A stretch of DNA of 6,966 bases from Flavobacteriales bacterium UBA5869 (lineage in GTDB: Bacteria; Bacteroidota; Bacteroidia; Flavobacteriales_D; Crocinitomicaceae), in assembly GCA_002432565.1 (NCBI GenBank), contig DJFP01000291.1, forward strand, positions 5,631 through 12,596, in the 5' to 3' direction. Positions 1 through 5,896 of the stretch are shown here, piece after piece. Position 1 is the stretch's first letter, and every line of letters begins with the position of its first letter. Made by a program: the position numbers and the translations under genes. The notes under the pieces were generated by a model. That model was not told the origin of the DNA, searched no databases, and saw only the letters and a list, made by a program, of their open reading frames with translations.

Positions 1-251
1 GACCCGATTTTGGAATAGAAAACCATATGCAGGAACAGGTCGCCCAGTTCTCCCTGGATACCAGTGAGGTCGTTTGCCTGGATGGCATCTGCCAATTCAT
101 ACGTTTCTTCAATGGTCAAATGCCGCAACGATTGGATTGTTTGCTTTTTATCCCACGGACATTTCTCACGCAGATCATCCATAATATTTAATAAGCGGGC
201 AAAAGCTTCCAGTCTTGGGTCTTGCTTTAAATTATTATTAGCTAATTCCAT
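1..251 (-). CDS. mazG: MazG-family nucleoside triphosphate pyrophosphohydrolase, N-terminal part (gene runs off the left edge)
   Basis: MazG enzymes hydrolyse (d)NTPs to the monophosphate and pyrophosphate, clearing aberrant nucleotides in the cytoplasm. I translated the reverse strand from the ATG at 251-249: 83 complete codons lie in the window and the C-terminal part is missing. Visible family signatures are REKCPWDKKQT (residues 28-38), then the metal-binding pattern EExxE at E48, E49 and E52, and ExxD at E68 and D71 inside GELGDLF. The spacing and order fit the MazG N-terminal domain. The start is supported by a -7 box that ends 4 nt before the ATG and by family alignment, since the CPWDKxQT block normally lies about 30 residues in. 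The gene is divergent from the PagL-like gene with 40 bp between the start codons. No frameshift is visible in the part present. Confidence 0.93.
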   Translation of the reverse strand, partial: MELANNNLKQDPRLEAFARLLNIMDDLREKCPWDKKQTIQSLRHLTIEETYELADAIQANDLTGIQGELGDLFLHMVFYSKIG

Positions 252-255
252 ACTG

Positions 256-263
256 CAAATGTA
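256..263 (-). promoter_or_regulatory. Bacteroidota -7 promoter box for mazG (TACATTTG)
   Basis: On the reverse strand TACATTTG matches the TAnnTTTG -7 consensus of Bacteroidota. It is followed by only CAGT before the mazG ATG, so the transcript would begin at or next to the start codon. I found no TTG at a usable -33 distance, so the call rests on the -7 box and its position. Confidence 0.55.
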
Positions 264-279
264 CATAGAACAAAATTTG

Positions 280-287
280 TAATTTTG
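280..287 (+). promoter_or_regulatory. Bacteroidota -7 promoter box for the PagL-like operon (TAATTTTG)
   Basis: TAATTTTG matches TAnnTTTG and is followed by only GATT before the ATG at 292, which predicts a leaderless or nearly leaderless mRNA. No clear -33 TTG is present. The box lies 16 bp from the mazG box, pointing the other way, so the two promoters share one short control region. Confidence 0.55.
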
Positions 288-291
288 GATT

Positions 292-1398
292 ATGAAAATT
301 GCCTTGCTGTTTTTTTTACTGCCTGTTATCTGCTATTCCCAGGAAAGCCGGATGGATGATTGGGCTTTTACATTGAAAGGAAAGTCTGGTTTTTTAGCTG
401 CACACCGGGGTACTATGGGGCATCTTGCCAAAGACCGTTTGTTTGCCGGTGAACTTTCTTTCAGCAAACGAATGAGATCCAAGAACTGGAGCGAAGAATA
501 CAAAAATCCTTATGTGGGAGCAACGCTTTACGGATCGAACTTAGGGAATGAGGAAATTTTAGGTTATGGCTTTGGAGCATACGGATTTATCGAATTCCCT
601 TGGTCGAGAAGCGAGAAACATGTTTTTACCTGTAAACTTGGAGCCGGTTTAGGTGGGGTAACAAAGGTTTACGATGTGGCTAAAAACCCGAAAAATGTAC
701 CGATGAGTACTTATTTGAATGCGGTTATCTGCCTGGGACTCCAGGGAAGATGGTATATAAAGCCTCAACATGCATTGTTCTATAGTCTCGATATGACCCA
801 CTTTTCAAACGGATCAAGCAAAGTGCCTAATTTAGGAGTGAATATGCCCTTTATAGGACTGGGATATGAGTATACCTTTAAGAAGAAAGAGTATACCGGT
901 CCGGAATTGACCCAATTCGAACGTGTGCCGTTTTTTAAGAGCTGGAATGTTTCGATTGTGGGGATTGTTTCCGATAAACAGATTTTCCCTACCGGAGGAA
1001 GGCGCTATCCGGTTTATGCTTTGAGCGGAATGCTTTACAAACAGTTTAAACCGAAAGTGGGAATGGAGATTGCTTTGGATATTATTTCGAAACAATCCAT
1101 TACCTATTACAGGGAATATATTCCTAAAACACAATGGGATATTTTGCAGGTAGGGGGATTCTTAGGATACAATATTCCATTGGATAAGTTTCGTTTTGTT
1201 ATTGGAATGGGAGCGTACATCAAAGATCGTTACCAGCCTGATGCTATGTTCTACCACCGGGTGGGAATGCGTTATCAATGCAAAAACGGATTATTGCTAA
1301 ACCTGGTTCTGAAATCCCATTGGGCAAAAGCAGATTATATTGAATATGGTGTAGGATACACCTTTAATTATAAAACAAGATATCATGCGAAGAAGTAG
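292..1398 (+). CDS. Outer-membrane acyloxyacyl hydrolase / PagL-like lipid A deacylase family protein
   Basis: PagL-type enzymes are outer-membrane beta-barrels that remove the 3-O-linked acyl chain from lipid A. This 368-residue protein starts with a signal peptide (hydrophobic residues about 3-14, probable cut near SQ16-17). Its first half ends in the family hallmark LDMTHFSNGSSK (residues 166-177) followed by PNLGVN. H170 and S172 match the catalytic His-x-Ser of PagL. From memory of the Pseudomonas enzyme, the catalytic Glu lies 14 residues after the His; here that position is N184. The C-terminal half (about 216-368) looks like a second barrel segment and ends with SHWAKADYIEYGVGYTF, which again has an H and an E but Ala in the Ser position. 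The downstream lipoprotein gene overlaps the last 14 nt, so they form an operon. Family membership is fairly sure; deacylase activity is not, because of the Asn. It may be a structural or modified member. Confidence 0.8.
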   Translation: MKIALLFFLLPVICYSQESRMDDWAFTLKGKSGFLAAHRGTMGHLAKDRLFAGELSFSKRMRSKNWSEEYKNPYVGATLYGSNLGNEEILGYGFGAYGFIEFPWSRSEKHVFTCKLGAGLGGVTKVYDVAKNPKNVPMSTYLNAVICLGLQGRWYIKPQHALFYSLDMTHFSNGSSKVPNLGVNMPFIGLGYEYTFKKKEYTGPELTQFERVPFFKSWNVSIVGIVSDKQIFPTGGRRYPVYALSGMLYKQFKPKVGMEIALDIISKQSITYYREYIPKTQWDILQVGGFLGYNIPLDKFRFVIGMGAYIKDRYQPDAMFYHRVGMRYQCKNGLLLNLVLKSHWAKADYIEYGVGYTFNYKTRYHAKK

Positions 1399-2128
1399 TT
1401 TGGTGCTTTTAATGATAATAGGGTTTCTCGCTTTCTCTTGTAAAAAGCCTGAAAACAGAACTTGTTTCAAGTTTTTGGGATCGGAAACTAGCAAAGAGAT
1501 TCCATTGGCATCATTTGACCGCCTGGATTTAAGAGAGCATGTGGAATACGTCCTTATCCAGGATTCATTGGATAAAGTAGTTTTGAAAGGTGGTAAAAAC
1601 CTGTTGAACCTGATTGAGACGAAGGTTGAAGGAGGGTTGTTGACGATTGAGAATAAGAACCGGTGCGGTTTCCTGAGAGATGCGAAAAAAGTAGTGGTGG
1701 CAGAGATCCATTTCACCAAACTGATTAATGTAAGGTTTATTGGTACGGAGCCTCTGAAAAGTCAGGGAAGTATTTATACGGATTACTTCACATTTTACAG
1801 CAGGGACGGGGCAGGTGATGTTGAGCTGAATATCCATGCCGTTCAACTCGATGCGGAAGCCAATCACGGGTGGTGTAATTTTACTTTTACCGGAGTTGTG
1901 CAAAAAGCCCGCATTTGTGCAAAAAGCAATAGTTACTGTGACGTAAGCGGACTGACAGTTACGGATTCTATTTATGTTGCTTCGGAAACAGTAGGAGATA
2001 TTAAGATCAATGCTGATAATCTGGTGATTCATGGATACATTACTGAATCCGGGAATATCCTGTACAAAGGAACTCCGCTGGGGCAGGATGTACTGATCAA
2101 TGGGACCGGTACTGTGAAACCATTATAA
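1385..2128 (+). CDS. DUF2807 (GIN-domain, putative auto-transporter adhesin-type) lipoprotein
   Basis: A 247-residue predicted lipoprotein. An N-terminal hydrophobic stretch (residues 6-17) leads to AFS-C19, a relaxed lipobox, followed by KKPEN. The rest reads as the DUF2807 pattern common in Bacteroidota: a lead-in strand ASFDRLDLREHVEYVLIQ (about 42-59), then KVVLKGGKNLLNLIETKVEGG (split about 64-84) and LTIENK. After that come short alternating beta-strand repeats with Gly/Asp turns up to the C-terminus, which suggests a right-handed beta-helix. The biochemical role of this family is unknown; the adhesin name comes from shape similarity. Six cysteines remain besides C19 (28, 94, 164, 178, 184 and nearby), more than usual for such a protein. 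The ATG overlaps the stop of the PagL-like gene by 14 nt (ATGCGAAGAAGTAG), which implies translational coupling. The gene ends one base before a tandem repeat array. Confidence 0.78.
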   Translation: MRRSSLVLLMIIGFLAFSCKKPENRTCFKFLGSETSKEIPLASFDRLDLREHVEYVLIQDSLDKVVLKGGKNLLNLIETKVEGGLLTIENKNRCGFLRDAKKVVVAEIHFTKLINVRFIGTEPLKSQGSIYTDYFTFYSRDGAGDVELNIHAVQLDAEANHGWCNFTFTGVVQKARICAKSNSYCDVSGLTVTDSIYVASETVGDIKINADNLVIHGYITESGNILYKGTPLGQDVLINGTGTVKPL

Positions 2129-2264
2129 AGTGGGGACGCGATGAATTGAAAAAGTGGGGACGCGATGCTCTGAAAAAGTAAGGATGCGATGCATTGGAAA
2201 AGTAGGGACGCGATGTTCTGAAAAAGTAAGGATGCGATGTATTGAAAAGGTGGGGACGCGATGC
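2129..2264. repeat. Tandem array of six 24-bp units
   Basis: Units begin at 2129, 2153, 2177, 2201, 2225 and 2249, exactly 24 bp apart. The shared core is GGAYGCGATG, followed in units 1-5 by NNYTGRAAA. Units 1, 2 and 6 carry GTGGGGACGCGATG, unit 4 carries GTAGGGACGCGATG, and units 3 and 5 carry GTAAGGATGCGATG. Units 2+3 and 4+5 are close copies of each other as pairs, so part of the array has a 48-bp higher-order period. The sixth unit does not continue into TTGAAAA but runs into the right arm of a hairpin. The array starts directly after the DUF2807 stop codon. It would be transcribed as the 3' untranslated part of that operon unless it is itself a transcription boundary. No function can be assigned. 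Confidence 0.95.
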
Positions 2265-2277
2265 TTCGCGTCCCTAC
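2250..2277. repeat. Palindromic element (12-bp stem, 4-nt loop) closing the tandem array
   Basis: The left arm GTGGGGACGCGA (2250-2261) pairs with TCGCGTCCCTAC (2266-2277) around the loop TGCT; the only imperfection is one G-T pair. No T-run follows it, so it is not an intrinsic terminator. The left arm is the same sequence that is repeated in the 24-bp array. A second palindrome at 6497-6526 has the same core, so this looks like an interspersed repeat family of the REP or MITE kind. Confidence 0.88.
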
Positions 2278-2285
2278 AGGAAAAT

Positions 2286-2324
2286 AAAAAAATGCCCTGA
2301 CGATAAATCTCAGGGCATTTTTTT
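2286..2324. terminator. Bidirectional intrinsic terminator between convergent genes
   Basis: The stem ATGCCCTGA (2292-2300) pairs with TCAGGGCAT (2310-2318) around a 9-nt loop. It is flanked by seven A on the left (2286-2292) and seven T on the right (2318-2324), so it can end transcripts in both directions. It serves the PagL-like/DUF2807 operon from the left and the ACT-domain gene from the right; the stop codon of the latter (2325-2323) lies within its T-run. Confidence 0.92.
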
Positions 2325-2985
2325 ATTTTCCTCTTTTCAATTGCATCAGCACTTTAAAGGCTTTATCAACATGATCTTGTTTTACAATGATCGTAAACTC
2401 ATTGGCAGTTGAAACGATCTCCACAATGTTCAGACCTTCCCAGGCCAAATGTTTCAGGATGTAATAGTAAATACCATATACTTCCGAATTCACAGCAGGA
2501 AGTTTCACCGTAATGGAGGCCAAATCTCTTGTGTGAGACTTTAAACGCTCATTGATCAGTAAGTTCTCCACACGCGGTGAAATGCTTTGGGAGCAAATAA
2601 CGGTTGTTTCAGTAACACCTCTGCAAATAGTATAGAAAATATCGGATTCCGAATTCACTAATTGAACCAGGTCGGCTTGCTTTAAGCGCAATGATTCTGT
2701 GTTTTCAAATGTAAAGTCTTCTAAGTTTGAGCGAACTAAGAAATCTCCTAATTCACCGATGATGTTAGTGATTTTGATGTTAAGGCGGTGGTAAAGTCCC
2801 GGAGACATTCGTTTGATTGCCATGACAATTGCTCCTTCTTTTACTTCTTTTCCTAAAGCTTCTTCAATTTCCGGTTTGATCTTACGCGCAAGTGAAGAAA
2901 TGTTAATCAGATCGTCTGTCATAGCTTCACGCAAAAACGGACTTCTTCCGATTATTTCTTCTGTTATTTTTCCAATTGATAACAT
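2323..2985 (-). CDS. ACT-domain protein with an N-terminal helix-turn-helix-like region (function unknown)
   Basis: A 220-residue cytoplasmic protein with no signal peptide or membrane segment. The last third (about 157-217), from ASITVKLPAV through GIYYYILKHLAWEGLNIVEI to the strand FTIIVKQDHV, has the beta-alpha-beta-beta-alpha-beta layout of an ACT domain, a small-ligand (often amino acid) binding fold, and resembles the ACT part of aspartate kinases. The N-terminal part (about 21-62, DDLINISSLARKIKPEIEEA and onward) is helical and reminiscent of a winged helix. There is no kinase catalytic domain, so an 'aspartate kinase' label would be wrong. A ligand-sensing regulator is a reasonable inference only. 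The start at 2985 is supported by a promoter 25 nt upstream. The gene is monocistronic, convergent with the DUF2807 gene, and ends inside the shared terminator. Confidence 0.8.
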   Translation of the reverse strand: MLSIGKITEEIIGRSPFLREAMTDDLINISSLARKIKPEIEEALGKEVKEGAIVMAIKRMSPGLYHRLNIKITNIIGELGDFLVRSNLEDFTFENTESLRLKQADLVQLVNSESDIFYTICRGVTETTVICSQSISPRVENLLINERLKSHTRDLASITVKLPAVNSEVYGIYYYILKHLAWEGLNIVEIVSTANEFTIIVKQDHVDKAFKVLMQLKRGK

Positions 2986-3010
2986 AATTTGGTTTGAATT
3001 AATAGGTGTG

Positions 3011-3039
3011 CAAATTTAAACAAAACGTTCCAGAAACAA
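3011..3039 (-). promoter_or_regulatory. Bacteroidota promoter for the ACT-domain gene
   Basis: On the reverse strand the -33 TTG (3039-3037), an 18-nt spacer and the -7 box TAAATTTG (3018-3011) match the TTG / TAnnTTTG pattern. The gene starts 25 nt further on. The 188-bp space between cmk and this gene holds this promoter and otherwise only A/T-rich sequence; I see no terminator for cmk in it. Confidence 0.65.
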
Positions 3040-3173
3040 CTGTAAAACTGTTAGAAATTATACAGAATGAATAAACTATTGTTTTCAATGAAGAAAACTT
3101 AATATTTGATGAATATTCTATTTCTGTAAGATTATGTAGTGATTAAATCCCTAAACTTTAGTTATAGTTAGTA

Positions 3174-3875
3174 TTATGCACGCGTATGATTTTTAACAAG
3201 ATTCAGCACATATTCCAGTTGTTCTGTTTCGCTCATTTCTGAGTTGTCAACAACCAATGCATCTTTTGCCTGGGTAAGCGGACTGATTGCCCGGTTACTG
3301 TCAATACGGTCTCTGTGTTTTAAGTTCTCAAGGATTTCGTCGATGCTGTTTGTTTCCCCTTTTGCCTGTAATTCCAGGAACCGTCTTTGAGCGCGTATTT
3401 CCGGTTTGGCAGTGATGAAAAGTTTTAATTCTGCGTTGGGGAAAACAACTGTTCCAATGTCTCTTCCATCCATCACAACACCTCCGTTTTTGCCAAGATC
3501 CTGCTGTTGCTGTACCAAAAATTCTCTAACTTCTTTGATTGCGGCAACTTCACTCACGATATTGGCAACTTCCAATTGCCTGATAGCATCGGAAACGTCT
3601 TCGTCATTTAAAAGCACCGGTCTGTTTCCCTTGGTGTCCGGTTTCCCGAATTGGATGCGGATGTGAGGAAGGCTGCTGACAACACAGCTCAGGTTGATTT
3701 TATGTGCTCCAAGTGCACAGCCGTTCTTTAATGCATAGAGTGCAACGCAGCGATACATTGCTCCCGAGTCGATAAACGTATAGTTCATTTTTTTTGCCAG
3801 CGCTTTTGCCAGTGTACTTTTACCACAGGAAGAAAATCCGTCAATTGCGATTGTAATGTGTTGCGTTGATTGCAT
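3174..3875 (-). CDS. cmk: Cytidylate kinase, (d)CMP kinase
   Basis: Cmk transfers phosphate from ATP to CMP or dCMP, giving CDP or dCDP for nucleic acid and lipid precursors. It is a cytoplasmic P-loop kinase, and the 233 residues here are close to the usual length of about 225-230. Visible motifs in order are the P-loop GFSSCGKST (13-21), the substrate-side DSGAMYR (36-42), MDGRDIGTVVFP (135-146) with the CMP-binding Asp/Arg, the LID-region arginines R161, R164 and R165, RDRIDSNR (188-195), and a C-terminal ALVVDNS (206-212). All key residues are present, so it should be active. The start at 3875 gives the normal short lead-in to the P-loop and lies just after a promoter-like element. It is transcribed alone in the same direction as its neighbours; the upstream beta-barrel gene is insulated by a strong terminator. 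Confidence 0.97.
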   Translation of the reverse strand: MQSTQHITIAIDGFSSCGKSTLAKALAKKMNYTFIDSGAMYRCVALYALKNGCALGAHKINLSCVVSSLPHIRIQFGKPDTKGNRPVLLNDEDVSDAIRQLEVANIVSEVAAIKEVREFLVQQQQDLGKNGGVVMDGRDIGTVVFPNAELKLFITAKPEIRAQRRFLELQAKGETNSIDEILENLKHRDRIDSNRAISPLTQAKDALVVDNSEMSETEQLEYVLNLVKNHTRA

Positions 3876-3879
3876 AGCG

Positions 3880-3909
3880 CGAATTTAGTCTAAATGAAAG
3901 AAACGGCAA
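3880..3909 (-). promoter_or_regulatory. Probable cmk promoter, with a one-base deviation in the -7 box
   Basis: On the reverse strand the -33 TTG (3909-3907), a 19-nt spacer and TAAATTCG (3887-3880) match TTG / TAnnTTTG except for C in place of the second T of the TTTG. The box ends 4 nt before the cmk ATG, so the mRNA would again be nearly leaderless. Confidence 0.45.
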
Positions 3910-3920
3910 TTCATTTCAAC

Positions 3921-3951
3921 AAAAAAGGGCCTCCGCTGTGCGGAAACCCTT
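3921..3951 (-). terminator. Strong intrinsic terminator of the beta-barrel gene
   Basis: Read on the reverse strand, AAGGGTTTCCGC (3951-3940), the loop ACA and GCGGAGGCCCTT (3936-3925) form a 12-bp stem with two G-U pairs, followed directly by a T-run (3926-3921). It lies 27 nt past the stop codon of the beta-barrel gene and separates that gene from cmk. Confidence 0.9.
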
Positions 3952-3977
3952 CATATTTTTTTAGATGAACTCTAGTA

Positions 3978-4715
3978 TTAGAATCTCCATCCTAAACGGA
4001 ACATACCCATAACGTTGTTAGAGAATCCGCTTGATTTCATTTCATTACCTGTTACTTCAGTAGTTACACCAGCAACTGTAGTTGAGAAAGAACCTTCTTT
4101 CATAGTGTAAGAATTAAATCCTAATCCTAATTCAACTCCTAAGTAGAAGTTCTCTGCGAAGTAGTAATCAGTACCAGCTACTAAACCAACACCGAAACCT
4201 GCAGTTTTTTGCTCTCCTTCTTCAGAGTAATCAGCAGCTACCCAAGTAGCACCATCAGTTTGGTCACCTTCAGCAGTCATTTTACCCATACCGAAGTTGA
4301 TATCCAAACCTGCGTAAGGAGACAATTTCTCAGTTCCTTTGAAGTGGTATTCTCCACCGATTCCGATAGTTGTTGTTCCCATACGAGTTACATAAGTACC
4401 AGCACCTCCTGAGTTGTCAATTTCGTTTTCGTAGAAATTGTTAGTAGTCTTGTTGCTGCTGAATCCTAAAGACAAACGAATTGCGATGTTCTCAGTAGCA
4501 AAGTAACGGAAACGTAATCCCGGAGCAACAATAGATGGAGTAGTACCACCGTTAGTTGTAGGATTCAAGTTTGTAGCAGAAGAGTTAGCGAACCCGAATG
4601 CAGCTAAACCAGCAACGTTTCCTTCCAATGACATTGGAGCTCCTTCAGTTGGTTTTTGTGCCATTACAGCAGTTGTTAAAATCATTCCACCTAAAAGTAA
4701 ACTTAACTTTTTCAT
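3978..4715 (-). CDS. Small outer-membrane beta-barrel protein (OmpA/OmpW-like barrel), probably abundant
   Basis: The 245-residue product starts MKKLSLLLGGMILTTAVMAQ, a clear signal peptide with the likely cut VMA|Q20. The rest alternates amphipathic strands with Gly/Asn/Thr-rich loops, for example LRFRYFATENIAIRLSLGF, TIGIGGEYHF, LSPYAGLDINFGMG, TDYYFAENFYLGVELGLGF and MGMFRLGWRF. It ends in Phe, the usual terminal residue of outer-membrane barrels. Eight strands are likely from the length. No ligand-binding domain or peptidoglycan-binding OmpA domain is present, so the precise role is unknown. An in-frame TTG at 4742 would add 9 residues, but that codon is part of the -7 promoter box, so I take the ATG at 4715. 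Codons are restricted to a small A/T-ending preferred set (GTT/GTA, CCA/CCT, GGT/GGA, TTA), unlike porQ next door. With the strong terminator, this suggests high expression. Confidence 0.85.
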   Translation of the reverse strand: MKKLSLLLGGMILTTAVMAQKPTEGAPMSLEGNVAGLAAFGFANSSATNLNPTTNGGTTPSIVAPGLRFRYFATENIAIRLSLGFSSNKTTNNFYENEIDNSGGAGTYVTRMGTTTIGIGGEYHFKGTEKLSPYAGLDINFGMGKMTAEGDQTDGATWVAADYSEEGEQKTAGFGVGLVAGTDYYFAENFYLGVELGLGFNSYTMKEGSFSTTVAGVTTEVTGNEMKSSGFSNNVMGMFRLGWRF

Positions 4716-4739
4716 GTTATAAATTATTATTGGTTTGGG

Positions 4740-4773
4740 CAAATCTACGTATTAAAAAGATTCAGGTTACAAA
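4740..4773 (-). promoter_or_regulatory. Promoter of the beta-barrel gene
   Basis: On the reverse strand TAGATTTG (4747-4740) matches TAnnTTTG, with a TTTG 22 nt upstream (4773-4770) as a possible -33 element. This predicts a leader of roughly 20 nt made almost only of A and T (4716-4735), with no Shine-Dalgarno sequence, as in strongly translated Bacteroidota genes. Confidence 0.6.
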
Positions 4774-4855
4774 AACATGTTAACAAATTTCGGTGAATAA
4801 CTCAATAAGAGGATTGTTTTGTTTGTGTAAATAGTTGATTTAAAATTAGATGGGT

Positions 4856-5890
4856 TTATTTTTTAGAAAGCAAAAAATTTAGAGTCAGACCATGCTGGCC
4901 GCCCGCAGCCGAGTAAACATACCAGCCGTAATCTACACTGAAACGCTTGAATGCCATTCCGGCCCCAAAGCTAAAACCTGCCAGCCCTCCGCGGCCAACG
5001 ATAGCCAATTCCTTTCTTCGCTGGTAATCGAAAGCGGTCCGGATTTGAAGCTTCTTCCCGATGAGAATCTCAAGCTGCACTTTAGCATGACGGGCAAGGT
5101 TGTCGAAAAAACCGGATTGTTTTACCTGGATGGTATCACCGGTCAATGGGTCAACACGTGGTTTTGCATTAGGGTCCACATAGGAAAGGTTCCATTTTTG
5201 CAAATGCTGTGCAACCAAACTGATGCGGAAAGGCGCATGTCTTAATTTGTGAGAGATTCCTAACTGTACTTCTAACGGAAGCGGATTCTTCTCTGTCGTA
5301 AATCCCTTCCACTGCACTCCCAGGTTCTTAATAACACCCACGATATTGAGGTTTCTTGAAGAATCCCTGTAAAGTCCGGCAATATCCAAACTTGTTCCGA
5401 AAGCGGTATATGAATCTAATTGGGAATACAAAATGTTTAAAGTTGCTCCCACTGACATCCGTTCATTAAATGTTCTTTGTGCACTTGCTCCCAGGATGAA
5501 ATCCCCCGGAGTGAAAGTTCCGAGATCTGTTCCGTCGAAATCCGTGCGCTTCATTTTACCGTAGGAAGAATACCGGAAATGGACCATCCCCATCGTTTTC
5601 CGGATTTTACGGGCGTAAGTCAAAGCTCCGGTATTTACGCCGCTTGCCATAATGGATTGGTTGAATCCGAAACGTCCGTGCATTTGATAGTTCATAACTG
5701 CAGGATTGTTCAGTCCGAGGTTCAGATCATTGTCGTAAATGGTAATTGCGTCGCCGCCAAGCCCCATCGTTCTTGCATTATACTGGGAATTCAGGTTTGG
5801 GAATGAGTGGATTCCTCCTGTTTGAGCAAGGGTAACAACCGGAAGTGTTATAAGTAATATGAGCGCCAGTTTATATTTCATATGTGGCAT
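4856..5890 (-). CDS. porQ: Type IX secretion system protein PorQ (outer-membrane barrel)
   Basis: PorQ belongs to the cell-surface attachment complex of the type IX secretion system (PorU, PorV, PorQ, PorZ), which cleaves cargo signals and anchors cargo on the surface; PorQ is thought to hold PorZ. The 344-residue product has a signal peptide (hydrophobic residues about 8-21, cut near LAQ) and then features I associate with PorQ: NARTMGLGGDAITIYDNDLNLGLNNPA (about 38-64, split), ALTYARKIRK, the FxYxxYGxM stretch near 105-113, DFILGASAQRTF, VGVIKNLGVQWKGF and LPLEVQLGISHKLRHAPFR. It ends in barrel strands. Length is normal. It follows the phosphoesterase gene by 6 nt, so it is the second gene of an operon. 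A start at codon 4 (5881) would give an equally good signal peptide, and the sequence does not decide. The remaining secretion genes are not in this window, as is usual since they are scattered. Confidence 0.88.
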   Translation of the reverse strand: MPHMKYKLALILLITLPVVTLAQTGGIHSFPNLNSQYNARTMGLGGDAITIYDNDLNLGLNNPAVMNYQMHGRFGFNQSIMASGVNTGALTYARKIRKTMGMVHFRYSSYGKMKRTDFDGTDLGTFTPGDFILGASAQRTFNERMSVGATLNILYSQLDSYTAFGTSLDIAGLYRDSSRNLNIVGVIKNLGVQWKGFTTEKNPLPLEVQLGISHKLRHAPFRISLVAQHLQKWNLSYVDPNAKPRVDPLTGDTIQVKQSGFFDNLARHAKVQLEILIGKKLQIRTAFDYQRRKELAIVGRGGLAGFSFGAGMAFKRFSVDYGWYVYSAAGGQHGLTLNFLLSKK

Positions 5891-5896
5891 TAACGT

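Noticed and set aside
832..2032. Several reverse-strand frames of 100-155 codons across the PagL-like and DUF2807 genes.
   Set aside because: They are antisense shadows of well-supported genes, with no conserved motifs and no promoters.
2129..2264. The 24-bp period equals 8 codons, and one reverse-strand frame has no stop across all six units (repeating FS-x-HR-x-x-T).
   Set aside because: There is no promoter or plausible start codon upstream in that frame, the frame stops at the DUF2807 end, and the units vary at positions unrelated to codon position. A coding repeat is not supported.
2129..2277. Direct repeats considered as a CRISPR array.
   Set aside because: The period is only 24 bp with no unique spacers; the parts between cores are themselves repeated. 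No cas genes are present.
3103..3161. Short inverted repeats (AATATT...AATATT and CTAAAcTTTAG) between cmk and the ACT-domain gene as a cmk terminator.
   Set aside because: Stems of 5-6 A/T pairs are expected by chance in such A/T-rich DNA, and no T-run is placed correctly.
4892..5245. A 117-residue forward reading frame inside porQ.
   Set aside because: It is fully antisense to a gene with clear family features; its sequence shows no domain or start signal.
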